Assembly: GCA_016630905.1 (NCBI GenBank) | Contig: WBMQ01000001.1 | Location: 620,001 to 684,000 of the forward strand | Direction: 5' to 3' | DNA length: 64,000 nt | Origin: Capillidium heterosporum | Taxonomy: Eukaryota; Entomophthoromycota; Entomophthoromycetes; Entomophthorales; Capillidiaceae | Shown here: positions 1-9,673 of the stretch, one piece after another | Layout of the letters: the number at the start of each line of letters is the position of its first letter | Numbering within the stretch: the stretch's first letter is position 1 | Position numbers and translations under genes: made by a program | Notes under the pieces: generated by a model | Told to the model about the DNA's origin: nothing | Database searches by the model: none | Seen by the model: only the letters and a program-made list of their open reading frames with translations

Positions 1-52
1 GCAAGGGCGACCAGCCAACAATAAATACTTTAATTTCTCTTTGTGTTATAAT
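1..52 (+). repeat. LTR3-family fragment at window edge
   Basis: Bases 22-52 match, in the opposite orientation, bases 1092-1126 inside the LTR3 copy (shared AATAAAT, then a TTTCTCTTTG core and TTATAAT). It therefore looks like the R/U5 part of another LTR3 copy in + orientation that starts before the window. The degenerate LTR1 copy follows it directly at 53, so LTR1 probably inserted into it. Divergence is visible, so the element is old. Confidence 0.45.
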
Positions 53-680
53 TGTAATAACCCTAATTGTTACAATTCCTAACCTAAGGTTATCAATCAA
101 TTTTCTTTGTATACCACACTATTTTCTTTCCTTTACTAATTATTTTGATTACCTTGATTATTTTTATAAACTTGACCATAATCTGGAAACTTTAGCAATT
201 AGCAGCACATTAGCTGATCTATACTTTTTAACTATGAAAATGCACCAGTAGTAGTTAATAGAATTACTAGCTCTTTTAGATAAACTTGGTAAACACTCAA
301 TTAATCTATAGAGTAGTAGGTTGCTAAAGAAGAATCCAATCCTGCTAGCATTACTACAACCAAGATACTAAAGGGATATTTAAACCCTTTAACAACTACC
401 AAAAGCTAGCATCTTGACAATATTCTACTTTACTATTTTCTGAATAGCTATTACTCACCTCCTGTTCTTAGCTATAGCTATTTTTAGCAGCCTGATCTTG
501 TCCTTTATGCCTAAATAAACTTATCCTTTACCTATACTTTTACTTTTAGTATAGTAATACTATATAGTCTAGTCTCCTTGTTCTTCCAGCCTTCTATTAC
601 CTTTTGACAATCTTTACTACCCTTAGATCTCATCTTCTTTAGACAATTAATATTACTAATACTGTCTACCTCTTTGAACC

Positions 681-2118
681 TGTAGGGAAGTCTCTTTAGG
701 AGTGTAGGGCTAGGCTTAAGGTAAGCTAATATAATGATGATTATACTAATAAAACTAAAGAAGCTCAATGCCATTGCTTTAACAGCTAAGACTTTAGTAG
801 CAATCTGAACCCAAAGTTGGTTTATAAAGACAAACAAAGCTACAGTCATGATGAGGCCAAAGAAGGCAATAATATCCATTGAGTTCTAGTACTTAATTCT
901 ATCTAATTGGCTCTAATCCTAATTTGGAGCAATTCTAATCTGATGCTATTCTGTAAATCCTAAGCTAATCCTAAGCTATCCTTGATTCAACATTATTCTG
1001 TATATCAACTTTAGGCTACTCTAAGTTGGCAATATTTTGGTTTAACTTCTGGCTAATTTAATAGTTACAGAAAATTGAGTCTAATTAGTGTGCAGTAATT
1101 ATAACAAAGAGAAATTGAAATATTTATTATGAGATAATTACTTGTCGAAAAGTTACACAAGTTGGAAGGGTTTATATAGGGGTAGGAGATGAGGATGACA
1201 GGATGATGGAGATGCTGATGACTAGTACTTTATTAGGCAGATGGTGTGTATTCATCACACTTTGAGGGTGGACCAGGAGAATCCATTAGTAATATGTTAT
1301 AATCTAATATATTAATTGTGTTGGGAAACATCTACAAAGAATGCTTACTAGCAGGAGTCAACTAGGCAGTAGCAGTAGCCAGTACTCCATAAAGGCTAAG
1401 GAAGTTGACACAAAGGTTATATAGGGAGGATAATCATACCTAGAGTTGGATCCAGAGGCAGTGAATAGATAGGACTACTCCAACCATAGCTATGAGACTA
1501 AGGAATGTAGTCAAATCTATTGTTTAGCTTAAGTTTTCAGATTTGGTTCAGTTTAGGTTGTTGATTCAGTTCAGGTTATTGGTTCAGGTCAGGTCAATGC
1601 AACTCTTGGTCTTAGAAGGATGCAAATTATCAGTTCTCAATTATACTATGCAGAAAGTCTATGCTATGCCAATAGTAGAAGAAAAATATCAAATGTTCAA
1701 TATGTTTATTTAATAATTACTTGATCTACTAATAAGTTTACTGTGGGCCTTATATAGGTGACTTATCTTTAGTAGTAAATGTTCTAGATACTTATTTGGT
1801 GGTTTTGGAAGATAATTGTGATTGTTAAGGAGTGTAAGGAATAAGACATAGTGACTGTGGGATTAATTATCTAATTCCTGCTATAAAGGCATTTCTAGAC
1901 TTGAATTTGGTTTATAGGTGAAACTACAGCTGATCTAGGAATATTTCCTTACAAATTATTATTCAGTTTAAGCAGAGACTCTGCCTTTTTGCAATTAATT
2001 ATTAAGTGACTAAAACCTAATCTATTGCAAGGTTGAAATAGTATTAGAACTACGGTTCTTACAGCTAGAAGGGTTATCAAGTTGATTCTCTAAAGAAGTT
2101 ATCTGAGGTTTTGTTACA
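681..2118 (-). repeat. Solo LTR3 inserted in copy A, itself split by an LTR2
   Basis: Starts TGTAGGG and ends GTTACA on the + strand; the element points to the - strand. On the - strand it has a TATATAA box near 1174, AATAAA near 1127 and an ATG at about 879 that opens a hydrophobic ORF running to the LTR end at 681. Flanks GAACC (676-680) and GAATT (2119-2123) would be a duplication decayed by two C to T changes. Bases 1319-1953 are a nested LTR2. Without that insert the LTR is about 0.8 kb. No internal retrotransposon region is present, so it is a solo LTR. Confidence 0.5.
1319..1953 (-). repeat. Solo LTR2 (copy Z) nested in LTR3
   Basis: 635 bp, bounded TGTTGGG...CCTTACA on the + strand, which is the reverse complement of the TGTAAGG...CCAACA ends of the other LTR2 copies. 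It aligns along its length with the reverse complement of copy X (3192-3262 plus 4917-5481). Flanks AATTG (1314-1318) and AATTA (1954-1958) match at four of five positions. It contains the family's TATATAAGG box and AATAAA signal in - orientation. Confidence 0.65.
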
Positions 2119-2474
2119 GAATTAAAGTTGATCTATTAACCAACCCCTATTTTGACCCTAACATTGTGGCACTAGCAGTTGCACAACCACTACCTAGCTG
2201 GCCCCCTTTAGTTTAGCACTACTCTACTTCCTAGTTCCAACATGTCTCTTTAGTTCCCTCCTAAAACTAGGACTTAACTACCATTGTATAGGCATTTCTT
2301 ATATTATATCTCCTTTACTTAGCTGTTTAGCTTACCCTTTAGAAAATTCAAGCTTTTGTTACCAATGCAGTAGTGGGCCTTAGTTTCATTTTCCTGACCT
2401 ACCATGTCATAAGTTTCCAATATAATTCCATCATTGACTAGATCCAGCAATATCTCTCTAAACTTTATAAATAT

Positions 2475-3075
2475 TACTATTACTGCTAATCTTCACCTAG
2501 TATTTCTACAAAACCAAAACTTCAAATTATGGTGGAAGTACTGTTATTAGGGAATACCAATAGCTACATCTTTTATTTTATTAGCCCTACCTTATAGTAC
2601 TTTATTAATAGTAAAAATGCTAATTATTTTAGAATTAGGAATGTTTGTAAGGAATATAGATAAATCTTATTACTTAGACTACTCACACTTCTACCTGTAG
2701 CTACTCAACTTCTTCTTAACCATTATTTTTATTATTATTACTATAATTTACTATTTAATTATAGTGGTACTTGTAAATTTAAAGCTGAAGAAAAACATTG
2801 ACAACTTGCTTTTGGCTGATATACCTTTGGAAACAACTTTGAATGACATAATTGAAATAAAGCAAAAATTGATTAAAAAACTAATACTTAGGATGTACAT
2901 ATTTCATTCCAAGATCTTATTAACTTTTTAGTCTATTTTATTCTCTATACTGCTTTGTTTGTCTCAGTGGATTTATTATAAGGAGTATTTGTAATATGGC
3001 AGGCTATAATAATAGGTTTCTGATGTTTTGGTCTGAAAGTGGAAATGATAATATATAGATAAGTGCTAAACTAAC
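2475..3075. other. AT-rich stretch, no gene recognised
   Basis: Stops are frequent in all frames. The first part may be the continuation of the LTR3 fragment interrupted by copy A (weak match around ATTACTGC). Nothing else is recognisable. Confidence 0.4.
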
Positions 3076-3262
3076 TTTTAAGCTCTTATCAGTTCTCTCA
3101 ACTGCATTGCCTTTTTATTAGATTCCACCTTTTACCTTGTATTACTAGAATGTATCAAAGATAGTAATTATCTAGTTCCTTTTATCCTAATTGTAAAGAA
3201 ATATTCCTAGATCAGCTGTAGTTTCACCCATAAACCAAATTCAAGTCTAGAAATGCTTTTAT

Positions 3263-4911
3263 TGTAAGGTCCAGGGAAATACCACTGGGTCCAACTAATG
3301 ATGGCATCATATTGCAAACTAATAATGTGGTGGGTGAGGAAAGCAAAGCTAATGCCTACCACTGCATTAGTAACAAAGGACTGGATTCTCCAGAGAGCAG
3401 GTCAGATCGCCAAGTAGAGGAGGTACACTATAAGGAGTGCCCACATAACTGTAGTCACATCCCAGTTCCAAGAGGGGATAGAGGGGATATACAAAGGCTT
3501 GGGTGCAGACTGGGGCTGGACCAAAGGGGCCCTATTAGGTGAAGGTTGGGAAGCAGCCAATGCTACCATATTGGGATCAAAGGTAGGGGTAGGCTGATAG
3601 GTTAACGTGGGCTCAAAAGGATTGATTGTATTAGTAATATTAATCGCCCAAAGGAGGTGAGATCCAAGGATGGCAAGGATTGTTAACAGGTAATAAGAGG
3701 TAGGGAGGACAGGGGGATTAGACCACATAGAAATACTATGCTGAAACAGGGAGATAAGTAAAGAGACAAGACTTTATTCAAAACTAAGAAGCGAAAGCAG
3801 GCTGTTGCAACAGCTATGGCTAGGAAGTGGGGTGAGTAACAGCTATTAGAAAATAGCAAGGTGGAATGTTGTCAAGATATAGGCTTTTAGTGGCACCTCA
3901 GGGGTTTAAATACCCTTTCGGTATCTTGGTAATACTTGCTGAATATCCGAATCCCAATATCAGAATGCTATGCTGGTAATAACTGGGGTTCCTAACTTAT
4001 AGCCAAAGCTAAGAATATGGAAAAATAGTCAAGAATATCTAATAAGTAGAACAGATTTCTGTTTGAAACTAGATATAAATGGAAAGTAGAAAATCAAAGA
4101 TTGGTAAGAGAAATAAAAAATGGTATAGTATACAAAGAAAGTTGGTCGATGACCTCATACTAGGAATTGTAACAATCAAGGTTGTTGTAAGGAAATCCTT
4201 CTAATCAGCTGTAGTTTCACTTAACTAGAATTCAGTTTTACATTCCAGATGCATAGATTACTAGTTCGGCATCAATTTTAGCAATACTAGAAGTTCTTTT
4301 CTCTTTAGCATGAATTAAGCATTTTATTTAGCATTGATGGTCTTTAAATCAATCTTGTCATTTCTGGGGTTAATGACGAATGCCCAGAAAACAAGAGGAA
4401 TAGTGTTACTGAGGGATTAGGGAAAACGTCAATTACCAGTACTCAAAGGACCAACTACTAAGGACAAGTCACCTATATAAGACCCATGGTGAACTTAGTA
4501 GGAGGTCAAGTTATTATTAAATAAACGTATTGAATCATTTGATATTTCTTCTGCTATTGGCATAGTATAGACTCCCTGCATAGTATAACGTAGAACTGAT
4601 AATCGGCATCCCTCAACAGTAGAGAGTTGCACTGATCTGAACCAAACAATAGAACTGAACCGAATTGATCTGAACTAGACCCTAGAACCCTCCTGAACCA
4701 ATGAATCTGACTGTGCTCCTTAGCCTGATGGCTACTCTTGGAGTATTCCTATCTGCCCACCATCTCTGGATTAGGCTCCAAGCATGAGCCTCCTCCTTAT
4801 ATAACCTTATGGTCAACATTCTTAGCCTTTATGGAGTCCTGGCTACTGTTGCTTCCTGGCTAGCCCCAGCTGGTGAACGTTCCTTGTAGACATTTCCCAA
4901 CAGTTGTTACA
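3263..4911 (-). repeat. Solo LTR1 (copy B), inverted, split by LTR2 copy Y
   Basis: Bases 3263-4185 plus 4908-4911 rebuild a 927-bp LTR1, exactly the length of the intact copy C at 5799-6725 and nearly identical to it in inverted orientation. It is flanked by TTTAT (3258-3262 and 4912-4916). Its ORF, on the - strand from 3728, is stopped early near 3403 by a change that makes a TGA in what is an arginine codon in copy C. Copy Y is inserted four bases from its end, with duplication GTTGT. Confidence 0.8.
4186..4902 (+). repeat. Solo LTR2 (copy Y), innermost insertion
   Basis: 717 bp, TGTAAGG...CCCAACA, with an exact duplication GTTGT at 4181-4185 and 4903-4907. It has TATATAA at 4474-4480, AATAAA at 4520-4525 and an ATG at 4701 with 28 codons to a TGA; the frame then stays open through the region that encodes the second hydrophobic segment. 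It is longer than copies X and Z because of extra sequence around 4260-4440, which I cannot assign. As the innermost element it is the youngest of this nest. Confidence 0.75.
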
Positions 4912-5798
4912 TTTATAACAGGAATTAGATAATTAATCCCACAGTCACTATATCTCATTCCTTACACTTCTTAATGATCACAATTATTTCCCAAAACCAC
5001 CAAATAAGTATCTGGAACATTTACTACTAAAGACAAGTCATCTATATAAGGCCTACAGTAAACTTAGTAGTAAATCAAGTAATTATTAAATAAATGTATT
5101 TGAACATTTGATATTTTTCTTCTGCTATCAGCATAGTATAGACTCCCTGTATAGTATAATTGAGAACTGATAATTTGCATCCCTCCAAGACTAAGAGTTG
5201 CATTGACCTAACCTGAACTAATAACCTGAACTGCATCAACAACCTAAACTGAACCAAATCTGAAAACTTAAGCTAAACAATGGATTTGACTACATTTCTT
5301 AGTCTTGTGGCTACAGTTAGAGTAGTTTTATCTGCTCACTACCTCTGGATCTGACTCTAGACATAATTATCCTCCCTGTATAACCTTTGTGTCAACTTCC
5401 TTAGCCTTTATGGAGTATTGGCTACTGTTACTGCCTGGCTGACTCCTGCTGGTAAGTGTTTTTTGTGGATGTTTTCCAACACTAATAGATGCAAATTTTA
5501 AAGTAGATACTGTACATATTTATTTAACTACTGTATGTTTAGACAAAGGAATAGCTATGAAAGAATTTGAATATTCTAGAGATAGTGATGAAGAGTACAT
5601 TGTCAATTTAAGAATAGTAAATGATACTATAATATTTTAGTATAAATAGATATCTCTTTATCAAGTCTTCCAACTATATTTTTACTTAGTTCCTTTGGTT
5701 TTAATTTGAGTATAGAAGTAGTTGATTAATTTAAATATAAAAGTATAGGTTAATGTATATTTAAATTATAATATTACTTAATTATATAGTTTAAAAAT

Positions 5799-6725
5799 TG
5801 TAACAACCTTGATTGTTACAATTCCTAGTATGAGGTCATCGACCAACTTTCTTTGTATACTACACCATTTTTTATTTCTCTTACCAATCTTCGATTTTCT
5901 ACTTTCCATTTATATCTAGTTTCAAACAGAAATCTGTTCTACTTATTAGATATTCTTGACTATTTTTCCATATTCTTAGCTTTGGCTATAAGTTAGGAAC
6001 CCCAGTTATTACCAGCATAGCATTCTGATATTGGGATTCGGATATTCAGCAAGTATTACCAAGATACCGAAAGGGTATTTAAACCCCTGAGGTGCCACTA
6101 AAAGCCTATATCTTGACAACATTCCACCTTGCTATTTTCTAATAGCTGTTACTCACCCCACTTCCTAGCCATAGCTGTTGCAACAGCCTGCTTTCGCTTC
6201 TTAGTTTTGAATAAAGTCTTGTCTCTTTACTTATCTCCCTGTTTCAGCATAGTATTTCTATGTGGTCTAATCCCCCTGTCCTCCCTACCTCTTATTACTT
6301 GTTAACAATCCTTGCCATCCTTGGATCTCACCTCCTTTGGGCGATTAATATTACTAATACAATCAACCCTTTTGAGCCCACGTTAACCTATCAGCCTACC
6401 CCTACCTTTGATCCCAATATGGTAGCATTGGCTGCTTCCCAACCTTCACCTAATAGGGCTCCTCTGGTCCAGCCCCAGTCTGCACCCAAGCCTTTGTATG
6501 TCCCCTCTATCCTCTCTTGGAACTGGGATGTGACTACAGTTGTGTGGGCACTCCTTATAGTGTACCTCCTCTACTTGGCAATCCGACCTGCCCTCCAGAG
6601 AATCCAGTCCTTTGTTACTAATGCAGTGGTAGGCATTAGCTTTGCTTTCCTCACCCACCACATTATTAGTTCACAATATGATGCCATCATTAGTTGGACC
6701 CAGTGGTATTTCCCTGGACCTTACA
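5799..6725 (+). repeat. Intact solo LTR1 (copy C) with 5-bp target duplication
   Basis: 927 bp, TGTAAC...CTTACA, flanked by exact AAAAT on both sides (5794-5798 and 6726-6730), as expected for LTR-retrotransposon integrase. Promoter-like TATTTAAA is at 6076-6083 and AATAAA at 6210-6215; the ATG of its ORF is at 6260. No primer-binding site, gag-pol or second LTR follows, so it is a solo LTR left by recombination. Near-identity with copy B suggests recent activity. Confidence 0.85.
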
Positions 6726-6754
6726 AAAATGAAACAAAACATAACATCATTTAA
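6260..6754 (+). CDS. LTR1-encoded hydrophobic ORF (164 aa), start of a retrotransposon ORF
   Basis: The ORF starts 45 bases after the AATAAA signal of LTR1 and is open through the LTR end at 6725, so in a full element it would continue into the internal region, as the gag ORF of Ty1 does. It ends at a chance TAA at 6752-6754 in flanking DNA. Hydrophobic segments lie at about residues 12-30, 88-108 and 118-136, separated by a Pro/Ser-rich stretch (about 37-80). I see no zinc knuckle or protease. The same protein, less complete, is encoded on the - strand at 3728 in copy B. Function is unknown; a gag N-terminus is inference from position. Confidence 0.5.
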   Translation: MWSNPPVLPTSYYLLTILAILGSHLLWAINITNTINPFEPTLTYQPTPTFDPNMVALAASQPSPNRAPLVQPQSAPKPLYVPSILSWNWDVTTVVWALLIVYLLYLAIRPALQRIQSFVTNAVVGISFAFLTHHIISSQYDAIISWTQWYFPGPYKNETKHNII

Positions 6755-6944
6755 GCTATTAGATACTTACATTTCAATATATTTCAAAACGATTAACATA
6801 TTCCCTTTCATAATCAGCTACTTGGCTTTGAGCCTAAACCAGGATTTCTACTTAAACTCTAGTTACTCAACAAATTTTAATATAACAAACATATATAAAA
6901 TTCAATCTTTCTACCTTAGCTTTAACTAAAATATTTAAGTAAGC

Positions 6945-7800
6945 TTTGTACTTCAAAACTTCGATGAAGATAACCGAGCTGCAAAATGGCTTACTAGTTT
7001 TGCAAAAATTGCCAATGTCTTGTAAATTTGATCGATCGAATATACAAAAGTGATTTATAATATCTAATCATTCTACTTACAACATATCTCAAATGAAAGA
7101 TTTATTCAATAAAGTATTCTTATTACATTTATTTCTATGATATGCACTGTATTTTTAGTATATCTGTCAACTGTAAAAATTAGTGACTCTACAAAAGCTG
7201 AGAACATGCTAATGTAAACAATTTCTAATGCCCATTTTACTTAAAGATATTTAGTATCCATCAAAAATAAAGCAAAAGTCAGTTTATATAACTTAAGTAT
7301 CCTATACAGCCCTTATAATTTAGTAAATTCATTTGAAGAGATAGCTACATAAGCTTATTTACAAAGACAGCATATAGTTAAATATATATTCGCAGCTTTG
7401 AGTACTATGTTCAAAGTAATAATAAAGCCAAGACTGTAGGCTCAGTTTTTTAGTTATACAATAATACATCCTTTTTAAATCGTGATATAGCGATAGTTTA
7501 AAGCGCTAAATATTTTCATAAACTCAACACCAAAGTATTATTCATTACTTTTGTCTCAAAATATAAGAAAATGCTCTATAAAATATTAATATAAAAAACT
7601 ATATTTCGGAATTAGATAAATATAGAATAGAGCAAAATATAGTCATTATATTGTGCAAATACAATATACAAATATGTCTAAAGCTTTTAAAGGTTTCAAT
7701 GCACTTCAATCTCAATGACGTTGTCTCAAAGCTTAGCCTCTTTTCAAAATCCCTAAATCAAGTTTGAAATCTATCTTACAACAGAACAAACCAAAACCTG
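6945..7800. other. Intergenic, no gene recognised
   Basis: AT-rich spacer between the LTR cluster and the Shp1 gene. No coding signal or repeat seen. Confidence 0.5.
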
Positions 7801-7802
7801 AA

Positions 7803-9336
7803 ATGGAAGGTACCGACATGAACCAAGATCAGAAGTTAGCAATGTTCTTGGACACCATAGGTAGTAACGTCAATCCAGAAATTGCCAACTCCTACCTCGA
7901 GATGTCCGACTGGAACGTAGAGGTAAATTTTCTCTTTGCTACCATTTTATTCTAAAACTCAACCCATTTTTAAAAAATAGAACGCCATCAACCTTTACTT
8001 CAACAATCAGAGAGAAGATAGTGAATTAAACTCAGAACCGGTACAAACTAGTGAACATGATCACAAACCCAACGCACCTAAGCAGGGTAGTGGAAGTTGG
8101 GAACCCATCGAAAGCAAACCCAAACGGAATCTCGCCTCCTCCTCGAAGTCAGCCAGCCGTGGAGGTATACGTACGTTGGGAGATGTTGACGGCGATGAGG
8201 AGGAGGGTGAGGAACCTGATCAAGGACAGGATATGTTTGCCGGTGGCGAAAAGTCGGGTACCGCCATTAGGTACCCCAACATGCCTGACAGTGTCAATGA
8301 ACTACTTCAGGGTCTCTTCAACCGCGTAAACCAGCCTAGAGAGGAGGAATCAGACGAAGAAGCTCAAGATTCAGAACCAGGACCTAGTAGTAGACCTGCC
8401 TTCAGTGGTGCTGGAATGCGGCTTGGCGATACTAATCCACTCACCACCAATTTGGAAAGTAGCTCTAGCTCCATGAATCGATTCCCCGGAAGTTTTCCTG
8501 GTCAAGATGACGAGGTTTCTGAACAAAGTTCCAAACTAAAAAAAGTAATATAGCTGTAAAGAGGTGGGAATACTTATGGTGTATAAAACTTAGGTCTCCA
8601 AGAAGCTTACGTTATGGAAGGATGGTCTCAACTTGGAGGACGGGCCTTTGATACCCTACAACTCACCTGATGGAGAAAGACTTCTGAGTGCCATCAACTA
8701 CCGGGTACATTTTTATTATGTAAGTTGATACTCATAGTTCTTTAGTATGGTACCACTCGACTTACTCAACGTACAGCGAGGTCAAGCTGTCGATCTCCAC
8801 GTTGATCGACGTATGGAGGAGAGCTATCGTCCCCCTACTCCTCCTCCTGCTGCCCCCTTCAGCGGTACTGGAAACCGACTAGGAAAGTAATTTAAATATT
8901 TATGCGCTCGATTCTGACAATCTTTTAGCCCCGTTCCAAGTCTAGCTAGAACTCAAACTCAAGCTGCCCCAGCTACTTCCACTCCTACTCTCGCAAGCCA
9001 GATCGTCGTCGATCCGAACCAACCCCAGACCTCCATTCAAATTCGCATGAGTGATGGCACCAGGTACATCTTATATCCTCCTAATAACCTACTAATATTA
9101 TCTACAAAGGTTGGTAGGCAAGTTTAACCACTCCCATACTATAGCTGATGTACGAGCCTTCATCGACAGGTAACTATTTTGTTGTTGGAATTTTAGTAAA
9201 CGTGTCCAGTTCACGTTCCAATTCAGGAAACTATATCTTACAAACCTCGTTCCCGGTACGTCCATTGGAGGATACTGCCCTCACTTTGAGTGAAGCTAAC
9301 CTTCTTAACGCTGTTGTTTTGCAGAGGAACGTTTAA
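7803..9336 (+). CDS. SHP1: p47/Shp1-type UBA-SEP-UBX adaptor of Cdc48
   Basis: Cofactor that recruits the AAA ATPase Cdc48/p97 to ubiquitin-related and membrane-fusion substrates. Seven exons: 7803-7922, 7981-8544, 8594-8704, 8746-8886, 8929-9063, 9110-9169 and 9210-9336. The first about 45 residues form a UBA domain; an acidic, Ser-rich linker follows; the SEP domain has LWKDGLNLEDGPL and a VPLDLLNVQRGQ core; the UBX domain is at the C-terminus (SDGTRLVGKFNHSH, then LQTSFPVRPL). The start is the first ATG in frame before the UBA. One oddity: at the exon 3/4 junction the standard splice (donor 8705, acceptor 8745) leaves the frame off by one base, so one base near 8746 must be skipped, or a non-standard acceptor at 8735 used, adding four residues. 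Confidence 0.9.
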
Positions 9337-9339
9337 ACC

Positions 9340-9673
9340 TTCTTTGTAACTGACACCTATACAAAGCTTCAACCTGTATGAATAGCAAGTACTTGAGATA
9401 TTCGTTTAAGCGATAATTGATCCAGTGGGCTACAGTAAAGTTGACTAGTATTTGCTGTATTCTTTTAATACTTTATTGGTATCACCTTTATTTTGCTTTC
9501 AAGTGGAATCAATATTTTTTTCCTTGCATATTTCAAAAACTCGAACTGAATAACAACTTGAGCAGACTTTTCAAGCTAAATTCAACCTCCAAAGTGAAAT
9601 TTTAAATTACAACTACACTCATTACAAAACAAAAGAAACATAAACATAGCGAACTAGGTCAACCTTAGACCTT
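9340..9673. other. Convergent 3' spacer
   Basis: Lies between the 3' ends of the Shp1 and exportin-4 genes. AT-rich, nothing recognised. Confidence 0.5.

Larger units (their letters stand above)
53..2469 (+). repeat. Degenerate solo LTR1 (copy A), split by a later LTR insertion
   Basis: Bases 53-680 and about 2124-2469 align collinearly with the intact LTR1 at 5799-6725. Shared landmarks are the TGTAA start, the TATTTAAA box, the AATAAA signal, the ORF region and the tail. The middle is occupied by an LTR3 copy (681-2118). The ORF is destroyed by stops and indels; many differences from the intact copy are C to T or G to A. The target duplication is not convincing (ATAAT against AATAT), so the exact right end is uncertain. 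Confidence 0.6.
3192..5481 (+). repeat. Solo LTR2 (copy X), split by nested LTR1 and LTR2
   Basis: The left piece 3192-3262 (TGTAAAGAAAT...) and right piece 4917-5481 (...TTTCCAACA) rejoin to a 636-bp LTR2. It is flanked by an exact 5-bp duplication, CTAAT at 3187-3191 and 5482-5486. The right piece has a TATATAAGG box at 5044, AATAAA near 5091 and an ATG at 5280 opening a hydrophobic reading frame that is now broken by three close stops. The insertion that split it is the LTR1 at 3263-4911, with duplication TTTAT at 3258-3262 and 4912-4916. Confidence 0.8.
3076..5640 (+). pseudogene. ORF relic interrupted by the nested LTR block
   Basis: If the LTR block 3192-5481 and one copy of its CTAAT duplication are removed, a reading frame runs without a stop from about 3077 across the junction to a TAG at 5638-5640. 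The downstream half (from 5488) is about 50 codons, with composition typical of a soluble protein (a run of D, E, K and the motif RDSDEE). There is no start codon, and a TAA sits just upstream of 3077, so this is a broken remnant of a gene or of a transposon protein. I do not recognise the family. Confidence 0.4.

Noticed and set aside
532-879. A host membrane-protein gene on the - strand
   Set aside because: The frame starts inside an LTR3 copy and runs past its end into degenerate LTR1; it is the LTR-borne ORF plus junk, not a host gene.
24-1126. Terminal inverted repeats of a DNA transposon (about 30 bp at 24-55 and 1092-1126)
   Set aside because: Both are the R/U5 region of LTR3 copies in opposite orientation, better explained by two LTR insertions; no transposase is present.
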